Source: Bacteriovoracaceae bacterium UBA3083 (GTDB lineage: Bacteria; Bdellovibrionota; Bacteriovoracia; Bacteriovoracales; Bacteriovoracaceae). From it: DNA of 64,000 bases. Positions 43,034 to 52,352 of the stretch are shown here, piece by piece (the stretch's first letter is position 1; each line of letters opens with the position of its first letter). The position numbers and the translations under genes are program-made. A model generated the notes under the pieces. The model made no database searches and was not told the origin of the DNA. It saw nothing but the letters and a program-made list of their open reading frames with translations. Location of the stretch: contig DFBJ01000009.1 of the NCBI GenBank assembly GCA_002366565.1, forward strand, positions 556,193 to 620,192. The letters run 5' to 3'.

Positions 43034-43036
43034 CCT

Positions 43037-43429
43037 ATGACTTCAAACTATGAAGAGAGAGCGCGTATTTCTAAAACACGCGTTACAAAAGCAGTATTCC
43101 CTAACACTACAAATCACTATGACACCCTCTTTGGAGGAACTGCCATGCTGTGGATGGATGAAGTTGCGTTTATTACAGCAACGAGATTCACAAGACTAAA
43201 AGTTGTAACAGTATCTACTGATAAATTAGACTTTAAAAAACCAATCCCCGCAGGGACTATTGTTGAGCTTGTAGGCTCTGTGACACAGGTAGGAAGGTCA
43301 AGTATTAAGATTCAAGTCCAAGTCTTCGTAGAGGCCATGCTAGAGGACTCTAGAGAGCTTGCTCTTGAGGGGAGTTTCTCATTTGTTGCTCTTGGTGAAG
43401 ATGGAAAACCTACTAAAATAATCATTTAA
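43037..43429 (+). CDS. hotdog-fold acyl-CoA thioesterase, YciA-like
   Basis: A 130-aa thioesterase. The HDT-like core is NTTNHYDTLFGGTAMLWMDEVAFITATRF, and VSTDKLDFKKPIPAGTIVEL fits the YciA/acyl-CoA hydrolase group. The family hydrolyses acyl-CoA to free acid and CoA in the cytoplasm. GGAGG lies upstream and is contained in the riboswitch-like leader. The gene is alone between the leader and the phosphatase gene. B12 control of a thioesterase is unusual; a link to methylmalonyl/propionyl-CoA metabolism would be one reading (inference). Confidence 0.88.
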   Translation: MTSNYEERARISKTRVTKAVFPNTTNHYDTLFGGTAMLWMDEVAFITATRFTRLKVVTVSTDKLDFKKPIPAGTIVELVGSVTQVGRSSIKIQVQVFVEAMLEDSRELALEGSFSFVALGEDGKPTKIII

Positions 43430-43526
43430 CACTACGCGGACCTAATAGGGGTCCGCGTCTATAGAATTACTAGACATCGAACTCGACGCATTGGTAACAT
43501 ATTCTCTATATATGAAGGAGATACCT

Positions 43527-44798
43527 ATGCTGAAAAGGAATTTAGCAATCTTAGCGATAGTCTTAAGTTGTTCTAGTTTTATGGTTAATGGATGGCCATG
43601 GGTTATAGATACAGTTTCTAAAGTTCGTCTTACATGGTCAGAAGATCCATCGACTACTATGAAAATTATTTGGGATACAAAATCTGAACTAGGTAAAGAT
43701 CAAGTTGTCTATTACGATGATGTTGACCATGGTTTAAATATTGAAAACTACTCTCATCAAATAAAAGTACAAAAGATTGTTTTGCATAAAACGATGTTCA
43801 ATGCAGTAGTACACTTAAAAGATTTACTTCCAGATACTAAATACTACTTTGTTATTAAAACCTCTAAAGGAGATCTCTCAAAGAGGTATTGGTTTAAAAC
43901 TATAGATGATAATGAAGACGCTAAACTATCAATAATTGCTGGTGGTGACTCTAGAAATAATAGAACTCCAAGAGTTGCTGCAAATAAACTCGTTTCAAAA
44001 CTAAGAGCTGACTTCGTTCTCTTTGGTGGCGATATGACGAGCTTAGACTTTTCTGGGCAATGGAAGAAATGGTTTTCTGATTGGGAGCATACTATTGCTG
44101 AAGATGGAAGAATTACACCTGTTGTAGTAGCAAGAGGAAATCATGAAAGATCAAATGCTTCAATTTCAAAACTCTTCGATACTTCTGAAGGGGTTTACTA
44201 TTCTCTTTCATTTGCAGGAGACCTATTAAAGACATTTGTTCTAAATTCTGAGACTTCATTAAATGGTGATCAATTTACATGGCTTAAAAATGACTTAGAA
44301 AGTAGTCATGAATCTATTTGGAAAATAGCTCTTTATCACAGACCTATGCGTCCTCACACAAAGAAGAAGAGCGAAAATGACAGACTCTACCAAGCATGGG
44401 CGCCAGTGTTTTATAAGCATGGTATGGACCTGGTTGTAGAGTCTGACTCTCATACTGTTAAGACAACTTATCCTATTCGACCAAGTTTCGAGCCTGGTCA
44501 TGAAGAAGGATTTGTAAGAGACGATGAGAGAGGAACTGTTTATGTTGGTGAAGGGTGCTGGGGAGCACCTCTTCGTGAAAATAACGATGATAAGACTTGG
44601 ACAAGATCTTCGGGAAGTTTTAATCAATTTAAATGGATTCACCTCGATAGAGATAAAATGGATGTAAGAACAATTGTCATTGATAATGCTGATCATGTTG
44701 ATTCTGTTTTAGATGAAGAGCGTTTTAAATTACCAAAGAACTTAAACGTCTGGTCACCTAAAGAAGGTGATATTGTTACTCTTGAAAGTAGAAATTAG
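43527..44798 (+). CDS. secreted purple-acid-phosphatase-like metallophosphoesterase
   Basis: A 423-aa exported protein. Signal peptide (MLKRNLAILAIVLSCSSFMVNG), then an Fn3-like N-terminal domain (VRLTWSEDPSTTMKIIWDT), then a calcineurin-like phosphoesterase: IIAGGDSRNN, FVLFGGDMT, RGNHE, and the late ESDSHTVKTTYP. These are the two-metal-site motifs of purple acid phosphatases, though the first is GDSR rather than GDxG. AGGAG lies 7 bases before the ATG at 43527; the ATG at 43491 lacks one. A DoxX-like membrane gene follows 9 bases on, probably co-transcribed. Confidence 0.87.
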   Translation: MLKRNLAILAIVLSCSSFMVNGWPWVIDTVSKVRLTWSEDPSTTMKIIWDTKSELGKDQVVYYDDVDHGLNIENYSHQIKVQKIVLHKTMFNAVVHLKDLLPDTKYYFVIKTSKGDLSKRYWFKTIDDNEDAKLSIIAGGDSRNNRTPRVAANKLVSKLRADFVLFGGDMTSLDFSGQWKKWFSDWEHTIAEDGRITPVVVARGNHERSNASISKLFDTSEGVYYSLSFAGDLLKTFVLNSETSLNGDQFTWLKNDLESSHESIWKIALYHRPMRPHTKKKSENDRLYQAWAPVFYKHGMDLVVESDSHTVKTTYPIRPSFEPGHEEGFVRDDERGTVYVGEGCWGAPLRENNDDKTWTRSSGSFNQFKWIHLDRDKMDVRTIVIDNADHVDSVLDEERFKLPKNLNVWSPKEGDIVTLESRN

Positions 44799-44807
44799 GT
44801 CTACTCA

Positions 44808-45662
44808 ATGAAGCACGAAAAAGCATTAGAATTAATTCTTCGTCTTAGTGCTTTCTTTGTTCTCTTTGGAAGAGGTATACAGCACCTCTTCTACGATGCC
44901 CCTTACAGAATTATCCTTTGGAATGAGGGGCTATTGGCCCCAATATTTAATTTATTTGGATGGTCTTGGAAAGATTATGTCACAAGTTCACTCACTGATA
45001 GATTTATAAACTATTCAGTTATCCTTGTAGGTATTCTTTTAATCATTTGTTCTCTTGTCGTAATCTTCAACTATAAGAAAGGAGAGAAGCTACTTTACTT
45101 GAGCGGCTGCTATCTCATCGTTCTAAGTTTACTCTATATGGCATCAAAGTATTTTATACCTGCTCAGTTCATAGAGTACTCTGCTCAGATGTTCTCTCCG
45201 TTTGCTCTTATTATGTTTTGGAAGAAAGGACAGTCTGACCGATTAGTTCTTTTTATTCGTCTTGCTGTGGCCCTAACATTTATAGGTCATGGTTCTTATG
45301 CTTTAGGAATATTTCCAGTTCCTGGGAACTTTGTAGATATGGTAATCAATATCCTAGGCTGTACTGAGAGTACTGCTCTTGTCTTCTTAAAAATCATGGG
45401 AAGTTTAGATTTCTTTGCAGCTATTTTATTGTTTATACCAATTTTAGATCATTGGGCATTAACATTTTGCTGTGCTTGGGGATTGCTTACTAGTTTTGCA
45501 AGAGTAGGCGAAGAGTCCGTCTTTGGATTCATGCATACTTTATCTACATTAGGGCATGAGTTTATTATGCGAGGACCGCACTTCTTGTTGCCATTGTTTT
45601 TGATTTATTCTGCGCAAAAAAAAGCCTTCAATTTCTTGAAGGCCACCAATATAAGTAAATAA
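44808..45662 (+). CDS. DoxX-like multi-pass membrane protein
   Basis: A 284-aa protein with about eight hydrophobic segments and GHGSYALGIFPVPGNFVDMV, LGRGIQ-like (FGRGIQHLF) and GESVFGFMHTL motifs of DoxX-type membrane proteins. It starts 9 bases after the phosphatase gene. No function can be given. The last codons (KKAFNFLKATNISK) are read through a strong terminator of the opposite strand. Confidence 0.6.
   Translation: MKHEKALELILRLSAFFVLFGRGIQHLFYDAPYRIILWNEGLLAPIFNLFGWSWKDYVTSSLTDRFINYSVILVGILLIICSLVVIFNYKKGEKLLYLSGCYLIVLSLLYMASKYFIPAQFIEYSAQMFSPFALIMFWKKGQSDRLVLFIRLAVALTFIGHGSYALGIFPVPGNFVDMVINILGCTESTALVFLKIMGSLDFFAAILLFIPILDHWALTFCCAWGLLTSFARVGEESVFGFMHTLSTLGHEFIMRGPHFLLPLFLIYSAQKKAFNFLKATNISK
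45616..45643 (-). terminator. rpmB terminator inside the DoxX-like gene end
   Basis: Perfect 8-bp stem GCCTTCAA / TTGAAGGC with a TTTC loop, followed on the minus strand by eight Ts. It lies 25 bases after the rpmB stop and inside the coding sequence of the convergent membrane gene. Confidence 0.9.
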
Positions 45663-45668
45663 TTTCTC

Positions 45669-45902
45669 TTATTGGAACATGTGCTTATATTTTTTTAAGA
45701 ACTTTGAAAGAGATCCAACTTTATCAAGTGTTCTAATTGCACTTGTAGAAAGTCTTAGCTTAATCGTTTCACCAGTCTCAGGATCAAAAACTCTCTTCGT
45801 TTGAAGGTTTGGTTTTTGAGTCATTTTTGTTCTATTTTTAGCGTGAGAAACTTTGTTTCCAACTAATCTTCTTTTTCCAGTTAAATCACATACACGTGCC
45901 AT
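45669..45902 (-). CDS. rpmB: ribosomal protein bL28
   Basis: A 77-aa large-subunit protein. MARVCDLTGKRRLVGNKVSHAKNRTKM and LRLSTSAIRTLDKVGSL are diagnostic. It lacks the CxxC zinc pair (CDLT), the zinc-free form. A clear terminator follows. The 163-bp region upstream (45903-46065) is AT-rich and holds promoters for this and the histidine kinase gene region. Confidence 0.95.
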   Translation of the reverse strand: MARVCDLTGKRRLVGNKVSHAKNRTKMTQKPNLQTKRVFDPETGETIKLRLSTSAIRTLDKVGSLSKFLKKYKHMFQ

Positions 45903-46065
45903 ATCTAAACCCTCTGTCTGTACGCCTCAGCATTCAGTTTTTAATAATCATTCGTTATAGGTTCGCTAATATATACTGCAAATTATTAGATTTCAAGGGC
46001 CATTTTCTAAACTTACGTACTTTTTTATGACCGTTATCTGAATAATTTAATGTAAAAGCAGTAGG

Positions 46066-47427
46066 TTAGGACACTTTATCGGCTAAATATTCTTTTGCCA
46101 ATTGAAAAGTAATTTTAAAACATGTCCCATGGTTGCCTGGGAAGGACCTCTCGGACTTACTTTCAACCGAAATTTGACCGTCTACCAGCTCGATACATCT
46201 CTTCGCAATTGGCATACCGAAGCCAGTTCCATCCTCTCCGCTTGTTCCCTGTCTCGTGGTCATGATGAGAGGATCAAAGAGTCTGTTTAAATTTGCTTTA
46301 GGGATACCGACGCCTTGATCTTTGATGAAAACTTCAACTTCATCCTCTGAAATCTTTGTATAAATCTGAATAACCGAGCCTTCGTGAGAAAACTTTATTG
46401 CATTTGAGAGGATATTACTCAGTATTTGGTGTTCGACGATACTCTTAATACCTAAGATTTTTATGTCTTTTAGGATTGAGTGAATGGTAATTCTTTTCTT
46501 TGTAATGAATGGACCAAGCATTTCAATACTGTCGTCGATACATTCTTTCAGTGAGATTTCTCTGAGTTGAATAACTTTCTTTCCGGACTCAAATGCCTCC
46601 ATCTCTCTGACTGCTTTGATAACATTACAAATCTTTTGGGAATACTTATTGGTAGAAAGAATTTTATTTTCAAGTTTCTTCTTATCGATGTCATCAACTT
46701 CGTTATTTCTCAATAACTTTTCTAAAAATAAACTATTATTTTGAATTAATGTGAGTGGAGTAGATACGTCATGAGCAAGAATACGCAGTAGGTTTTGTTT
46801 TGATATGGCCTTATCTCTAAGCTGCTCTTCACTAACATCTCGAAGTTTTAAAAGAATTACTGTCAGTCCCGAATGAAGGATAATCATTCCAAATACTGTT
46901 AATCCCTGCGTAGCAACTAGTCCAGATTTCTTTAAATAGTCTATATGAAAATGGCCATAAACTAAGTCTAGAATGCAAACCGTGGAGACTGCTGTAATAA
47001 CTATGGCTATCCAGATGAGTGTGTGCTTTTTTCCGGTCAGGACTCCTGCGATTACTGGAAGAATAGCAATCCACATTAGTATAGGATTTAAGAAGCCTCC
47101 AGAGAGTATAGAGAAGTGTAATTGAAATAATCCACCAGGAATTAACATAGTATAAATTGATTTCTCTAATGATCCAGTGAACTTATAACAGAGGAGAGTA
47201 TAGAGATGAACGGTTGAGTAAATGAAGCCTGCATACTTAATACTTTCGTGATCAATATATTTATAGGCGGTAACTGCATAGCCCCACATTAAAACCCCAG
47301 TAAAAAAAGTCGTAGCAATAAGAACATGGACTTTATACTGATGTAATTTGTCATACCTCTTAGATGGATGGAGAATCCAATTAAAGAAGCACATATAAAT
47401 AGATTTTAAGCTTAGAATAATATTCAC
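46066..47427 (-). CDS. membrane sensor histidine kinase
   Basis: A 453-aa kinase with about six membrane segments in the first 200 residues and no obvious ligand-binding domain. LLRILAHDVSTPLTLIQNNS is the phospho-His block, QILSNILSNAIKFSHEG the N box, EVFIKDQGVGIPKANLNRLFDPL the G1/F boxes, and GTGFGMPIAKRCIELVDG the G2 box. A signal sensed in the membrane is likely. No receiver gene is adjacent. It lies 54 bases after the 2OG oxygenase gene on the same strand. Confidence 0.9.
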   Translation of the reverse strand: MNIILSLKSIYMCFFNWILHPSKRYDKLHQYKVHVLIATTFFTGVLMWGYAVTAYKYIDHESIKYAGFIYSTVHLYTLLCYKFTGSLEKSIYTMLIPGGLFQLHFSILSGGFLNPILMWIAILPVIAGVLTGKKHTLIWIAIVITAVSTVCILDLVYGHFHIDYLKKSGLVATQGLTVFGMIILHSGLTVILLKLRDVSEEQLRDKAISKQNLLRILAHDVSTPLTLIQNNSLFLEKLLRNNEVDDIDKKKLENKILSTNKYSQKICNVIKAVREMEAFESGKKVIQLREISLKECIDDSIEMLGPFITKKRITIHSILKDIKILGIKSIVEHQILSNILSNAIKFSHEGSVIQIYTKISEDEVEVFIKDQGVGIPKANLNRLFDPLIMTTRQGTSGEDGTGFGMPIAKRCIELVDGQISVESKSERSFPGNHGTCFKITFQLAKEYLADKVS

Positions 47428-47481
47428 TATCTAAAACTATCGGGGAACTGAATCAGAAAGTTAACTTAAGATCTCTTTAGT

Positions 47482-48003
47482 TTAGAGCCAGTTCGGCTTT
47501 TCGATGCTGCACCAACCTGCAATTGTTTTTCTCTTTCCTTTAGTTACCTTGTTTACCTTATGTTCAAAACCAAACTTACCAGTTAGGAAAATAATGAGAG
47601 TCTCAGCAATTGGAGGAGTTATAGAGTGAAGATCTTGAGATGATGTTGTACTTTTCTTTTTAAAGAGTAGTTCACCTCCCTCTAGAGTAGGGTCATCATT
47701 TAAAGACCAAGTAAAAGCAATATCTCTTGAGCCATCATCATGCCAAATACCATCTTCATCTGTAACGGCATCTCTGATTGCTATAATATGTTCTGTGTAG
47801 TTAAAGTGCTGATAATTCGAAATTAAGTCGTACAGTATAGCACCAGGTTTTAAGTATTCAGAGATAAGAGAATCAACCTTGACCCAATTACAACTAGTTA
47901 CCGCAGCCTTGAATTCCGATGGAAAGGGTAAGTAAACTTTAATGAATCCTCTTTCAAGTAGTTGACCTTTAGAGGGGAGAATTGGCTTGTCTATCGTTGT
48001 CAT
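47482..48003 (-). CDS. 2OG-Fe(II) oxygenase (prolyl-4-hydroxylase-like)
   Basis: A 173-aa soluble enzyme with the Fe(II)/2-oxoglutarate motif: GIWHDDGSRDIAFTW gives HxD, GFEHKVNKVTKGKRKTIAGW gives the distal His and the 2OG-binding Arg. NDDPTLEGGELLFKK is typical of the PiuC/P4H-type fold. The substrate is unknown. Divergent from the 815-aa gene with only 43 bases between starts. Confidence 0.88.
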   Translation of the reverse strand: MTTIDKPILPSKGQLLERGFIKVYLPFPSEFKAAVTSCNWVKVDSLISEYLKPGAILYDLISNYQHFNYTEHIIAIRDAVTDEDGIWHDDGSRDIAFTWSLNDDPTLEGGELLFKKKSTTSSQDLHSITPPIAETLIIFLTGKFGFEHKVNKVTKGKRKTIAGWCSIEKPNWL

Positions 48004-48046
48004 TTTGGGGAATATACCTCCACATAAAATTCAAATGGATCAATCA

Positions 48047-50434
48047 ATGAAATATATATTTTTAATGCTTTTTAGCATAAATGTTCAAGCAAATCTCTCT
48101 GTTTCTGAAACACTTTTAAAGGCTTATTCACCACTTTGTCCTAGTATAACAACAGGCCACGTTCAAGGTTCTCTTGTACATGCTCAAATGATGGGAAATG
48201 TAGTAAGAGAGTTGAATCAAAACTCAAATTGTTTTCAAGCAATTGAGCTCGAGAGAATGTCTTCTGACTATTCTTCTCTTTATGAAAACTACATGACTTA
48301 TAGTGATGATAGGCAACAGAGATTAGAACTAGAGAAAAAGATAGCCTTATATACCTCTCTTACTTCTAGTGGGGCACTGACTGAAGAAGAAGATTTATTT
48401 CTTACTAATGAAATTTTAAATTCACAAGCTTCTTTAATTAATGCACAAGCTGGTCTTGGAAGATTTGGAGACTTTAGAAGTCGCTATGCAATGGGAGCTA
48501 GGCAAGTTGTAAATAGTGTTGATGGTTTTCTAGGTACATGGTCTCAGAATCCACAGTGCTTTCAATCAAAAGTATCTTTGATCTCTTCATTACTAAGTAA
48601 CTCTCTTCTTGCTACTTCGGCTTTCGCTGCCCCTGGTACAAGTCTAGCACTCTCTTCAGGAGCAATGGTTGTTAAGTCGCTGGGACAATTTGTTCAGCAC
48701 TTTAAAGAGAATAGACTCTTAGAAGATATTGATGAAGTACAAATGCCTGCAGCTCTAAGATGTGTATCAAAAGCTTTAACTGATCAATACTGTTCTGCTA
48801 TTGATACTGAGAAGTTAGTAGATAGCTATAGAAATGATCCAATTACAGATGGCCCACAATTTGAGGGTCTAAAGCTTCTAAAAAATCATATCTCTGAATT
48901 AGCACACTGGCTGGAAGAAGTTTATGCTGGTAGTGCAATCACTTCTGAAGGTGATTTAGTTAATAGAGAGAAGCCAATTCTTCAGGGAGAACTTCTAAAG
49001 AAAATTAAGCGGTACTTACAAACATATGGAACATTGAGAACGAAAGTCTTCACTGAAATTACAAATGACTCTCAGAGAACTGATGCTATTGTTATTGGTA
49101 TTGATAGGCTCGTTTCTATTATGGCCTCTCCTACGTTGACCCCAGATCCTTCCACATGGGGAACTAGTGATTCTTCAGATGTTGAAAATCCAATCTTTAT
49201 AACTAGAGATAAAACCTTAATGCCTTTTCAATTACTAGACCCAAGTATTACTGCTATCCCAGACTGTGGTGATGAAAAGTGTAGTTTGATAGAGTATGTG
49301 AGGGAGCAAGGTGTAGAGTTAGGAATGTCTAGATGGATAGATGCTATTAGTTATTCTATTCTAGTTGTCGAAGATGTTCTAGAACTAGTGAATCAAGAAA
49401 GAGCTAGAACTATCTCTGTTGATGCTTACTCAGTACTTGTTGGAGCAACTAGAGAGATTCGCGATGAGACTAATGCTTTATCGGGGTTAATTTTAATTTC
49501 TGAAAATGCAGATCGTATTATGGAGTTCTTAACAGAGCTTGGTTGTAAGTCTGGATCAAGAGGTTGTTCTCCTAGTGGAGAGATAAGTATTCTACATAAG
49601 TACTATCCTCAAATTGCTAATATTGCTAAAACAAAGAAAATTACAGAAAGTGTCATCTCTTTAATTGAAGAGACATTTAGGCCTAGAACACTATCAAATG
49701 ATGAACTCCCAAGAGAATGTCAGGTTGAACTTCCTCAGAGTATTCTGATGTTCAATGATCCTTCTGAAGAGAAGAGTTTTGAGATAACATCTTGTATAAC
49801 AAAAATATTAAAGCTCGCTGAGAGAGGTAATAACGTCTACTTTAGTAAGGTTAAAGATATGGTTAGTTATGAACTTGAAGCAAGATTGGCCAATGACTTA
49901 CTTGATCAAGACTTAGAAGAAATTATTCTAGGAACTAAATCTGACTTAGTTACTACCCTTTTAAATACATATTCACCAACGAATGAGATCAATCTTTCTG
50001 AACTTGTTCTAGGTCTTAAGTCATCTCAGAATATTGTGAAAAATACTGCTAAGAACTTTTTCAATGTATTTGAAGATTTCTTTATTGATTCAATCGTTGA
50101 GTCGGACATATCTCAAATGGAAAGATCTGCACTATGTTTTAGAGTGATTCCATTCCTGTATGATACAAAAGAGCAGAGAAAATTTCTTTCTAAGATTTAT
50201 GGGAAGTGCAAGAGTGCCAAAATGGCATTTTACAGAGAAGGTCCTAAAATTAAATGGACTGACTATGTAGTGCAAACAGATAATGGCAGAGGTATAGGTA
50301 AAGATAAGTATAGCTTACGTGCAAGTGCTGAAATTCGTAATTGTGCATTTAGAAAGTATAATAGAAGAAATAAAATATATGAGCAAAGACGACAACGTAA
50401 AACAAATGGTTTAAATGAAGAACTCACTCTATAA
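48047..50434 (+). CDS. large secreted protein of unknown function
   Basis: A 795-aa exported protein with a signal peptide (MKYIFLMLFSINVQAN). No family recognised. It is largely helical, with Cys residues scattered in pairs (SLCPSITT, QNPQCFQ, LRCVSKAL, CGDEKCS, CKSGSRGC), consistent with disulfide bonds outside the cytoplasm, and one hydrophobic stretch (SALLATSAFAAPG-like region at about 185). The ATG at 47987 would add 20 residues without an SD; I chose 48047. It is coupled by a 20-base overlap to a second unknown anchored protein. Confidence 0.6.
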   Translation: MKYIFLMLFSINVQANLSVSETLLKAYSPLCPSITTGHVQGSLVHAQMMGNVVRELNQNSNCFQAIELERMSSDYSSLYENYMTYSDDRQQRLELEKKIALYTSLTSSGALTEEEDLFLTNEILNSQASLINAQAGLGRFGDFRSRYAMGARQVVNSVDGFLGTWSQNPQCFQSKVSLISSLLSNSLLATSAFAAPGTSLALSSGAMVVKSLGQFVQHFKENRLLEDIDEVQMPAALRCVSKALTDQYCSAIDTEKLVDSYRNDPITDGPQFEGLKLLKNHISELAHWLEEVYAGSAITSEGDLVNREKPILQGELLKKIKRYLQTYGTLRTKVFTEITNDSQRTDAIVIGIDRLVSIMASPTLTPDPSTWGTSDSSDVENPIFITRDKTLMPFQLLDPSITAIPDCGDEKCSLIEYVREQGVELGMSRWIDAISYSILVVEDVLELVNQERARTISVDAYSVLVGATREIRDETNALSGLILISENADRIMEFLTELGCKSGSRGCSPSGEISILHKYYPQIANIAKTKKITESVISLIEETFRPRTLSNDELPRECQVELPQSILMFNDPSEEKSFEITSCITKILKLAERGNNVYFSKVKDMVSYELEARLANDLLDQDLEEIILGTKSDLVTTLLNTYSPTNEINLSELVLGLKSSQNIVKNTAKNFFNVFEDFFIDSIVESDISQMERSALCFRVIPFLYDTKEQRKFLSKIYGKCKSAKMAFYREGPKIKWTDYVVQTDNGRGIGKDKYSLRASAEIRNCAFRKYNRRNKIYEQRRQRKTNGLNEELTL

Positions 50435-51338
50435 AATACTATTATTTTCAGCACTACTTATTATTGTAGCTTTAACTCTTTACTTTAAAAATGTTGTAGA
50501 GCCTTCTCACGTGAGAGAGCACTACAATGAAGACGCAAAAGAGAGTAGAGCAATAAGAAAAGCCAGAGTAGAAGAAATAGAAAAAAGTGAGAAGGAAAGA
50601 TATCAAAGAGCAGAGAAAGTTCAAATCTTTGATGAAGAAGTCGATGAGTTAAATAGAGGTTTAAATATTCTAGAGCAGAAAATTCAGTCCAGACAAATTT
50701 ATTGCTTAAAAGTATTAAATGAAACTATTGAGAGTGATGAGTATATAGATATTAATACAGAGATGTATAATGACATTGAATTAATCAAAGAGAAGTTTTC
50801 CACAGTTCTTAATGAAGCTATGCTAAGACCTGAAGCTGATGAATTATTTTCTACTGTTTATAAAGCGGTAGAGTCAGACCCTAAGGTTGATCCAAGACTT
50901 CTCTTTGCGCGCCTTGAGAGAATTGATATTTGTCGTGATGCAAAGTCTCTTAATTTTATAGATACAGTCTTTGAAGCGTATAGACTTAAGAATTGGCCAA
51001 GATCTGTAGGGATAGAGATTTTGACTGATGTCACGACTGTTATTAAGTCTACTTTAGAGAAGAATAAGTCTGTGGAGAATCTCTTATATTTCACTAATGC
51101 TCTTCTTATTATGTCTGATAATGGATTAGTGCCAGCAAACTATACTTCAGAGCTTGAAGACTTAAGTAGAAGAATTAATGAGAATCATTCAATGTTTAAA
51201 GAAGTCTTTGGCAATCAACAGACTCGTGAGGATAACTTTATTACTCTAAGTGATTACTTAAGAAAGAATGAAGAGTTAAGTATCGAGCTTAGGCAAGTTA
51301 CAGCAGATATTGAGAACGTCTCAGGAATCAATTACTAA
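50415..51338 (+). CDS. unknown protein with N-terminal anchor, coupled to the previous gene
   Basis: A 307-aa protein. MKNSLYKILLFSALLIIVALTLYFK is an anchor, followed by a charged helical region (ESRAIRKARVEEIEKSEKERYQR), likely coiled coil. No family recognised. Overlap with the preceding secreted-protein gene suggests that the two products work together in the envelope. Its 3' end overlaps the convergent SPL-like gene by 18 bases. Confidence 0.55.
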   Translation: MKNSLYKILLFSALLIIVALTLYFKNVVEPSHVREHYNEDAKESRAIRKARVEEIEKSEKERYQRAEKVQIFDEEVDELNRGLNILEQKIQSRQIYCLKVLNETIESDEYIDINTEMYNDIELIKEKFSTVLNEAMLRPEADELFSTVYKAVESDPKVDPRLLFARLERIDICRDAKSLNFIDTVFEAYRLKNWPRSVGIEILTDVTTVIKSTLEKNKSVENLLYFTNALLIMSDNGLVPANYTSELEDLSRRINENHSMFKEVFGNQQTREDNFITLSDYLRKNEELSIELRQVTADIENVSGINY

Positions 51339-52352
51339 TTCGTCGTCCTCTTCCATACAGAGATATATCTTTTCTTTATCTACATTAGCATTTAGAAGAA
51401 CTTCTCTTATTGTGGATAAGATCCATAGTCTCATTGGTCTATTATAGCGAATTTTCCCATCAAATGACTTAATCAACTCACTTGATAGTAATTCACTACT
51501 AGGGTAGTTCTTCTTTACCTGATGAAAGACATCCTTTGTAAATCTAACAACTCCAACAGAGATATACTCTAATTTATCCACAGGTAGTGATTCAAAAAGC
51601 TCTTCTACAAGTTGAGTGTATTTCTCTTTGAAGTTTTCATCATAAACAACAGGATCAAAGTGAATTCCAATAGGATGGCCAGCATCAGCAAGTTTTCTTA
51701 TGGCATTTAATCTTGCTCTTAGAGAAGGTGTTTGAAGATCATTCTTTTTTATCTTATCTGCAGGAGATAGAGAGAAGGTCGTAATGATATTCTTTTTTGG
51801 AGTGAGTTCTAGTAGTGCCTTTATATTGGCCGACTTTGTTCTAAGCTCTAATTTTGCCTCTGGTAATCTAGAGAAGAGCTCATGATAAATTTCAAGCTCT
51901 CCTGTGATATGGGTAAGAGCTAAAGAGTCTGAAAATTCTCCAGCATGAAACCAAGGAGTCAGACCTTTTTTAGAACACTCCTCAGTTACACTTTCTATCT
52001 CATTACATATGTCTCTATGATTTAGAAATAAAACTATGTCTGGGGAGTTAAAGTAACCCTGAAGGTAGCAATAGTTACATTCATATATACAATTATAAGC
52101 ATGAATAAAGTAATAGTGAGGCTCTCCTGAAAGCCCATAGGCATCGGGAGCTTCTTTGACTAATTGTCCTTTTTTTTCACCAAGAAATAGATTGAGGCTT
52201 TCATTTTTTTGTAGATATGGCTTCTTCACTCTATTGAAAATATCTTCAATCTTATCAATGACTGAAACTTTTGCTTTAGGGAATCTATTTATAATTGATA
52301 AGGCCCTTGCATTAGTTTCATATGACTTCTCAACAAATATCTTATCAAACAT
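51321..52352 (-). CDS. spore-photoproduct-lyase-like radical SAM protein
   Basis: A 343-aa radical SAM protein of the SPL type. The cluster motif is HAYNCIYECNYCYLQGYF (Cys-x3-Cys-x2-Cys). WFHAGEFSDSLALTHITGELE aligns with the SplB stretch FEAACTSDIVG, so the H-donor Cys of canonical photoproduct lyase is replaced by Glu here. The reaction is therefore unlikely to be simple spore-photoproduct repair; a related radical chemistry on nucleic acid or nucleotide is possible. Its start overlaps the previous gene's end by 8 bases. Confidence 0.8.
   Translation of the reverse strand: MFDKIFVEKSYETNARALSIINRFPKAKVSVIDKIEDIFNRVKKPYLQKNESLNLFLGEKKGQLVKEAPDAYGLSGEPHYYFIHAYNCIYECNYCYLQGYFNSPDIVLFLNHRDICNEIESVTEECSKKGLTPWFHAGEFSDSLALTHITGELEIYHELFSRLPEAKLELRTKSANIKALLELTPKKNIITTFSLSPADKIKKNDLQTPSLRARLNAIRKLADAGHPIGIHFDPVVYDENFKEKYTQLVEELFESLPVDKLEYISVGVVRFTKDVFHQVKKNYPSSELLSSELIKSFDGKIRYNRPMRLWILSTIREVLLNANVDKEKIYLCMEEDDELVIDS

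Noticed and set aside
44295..44696. 133-codon antisense frame inside the phosphatase gene
   Set aside because: Shadow of the metallophosphoesterase frame, with no independent signals.
51321..52352. Canonical spore photoproduct lyase (splB)
   Set aside because: The H-donor Cys position reads Glu (FHAGEFSD versus FxAACTSD), so only the family, not the reaction, is supported.
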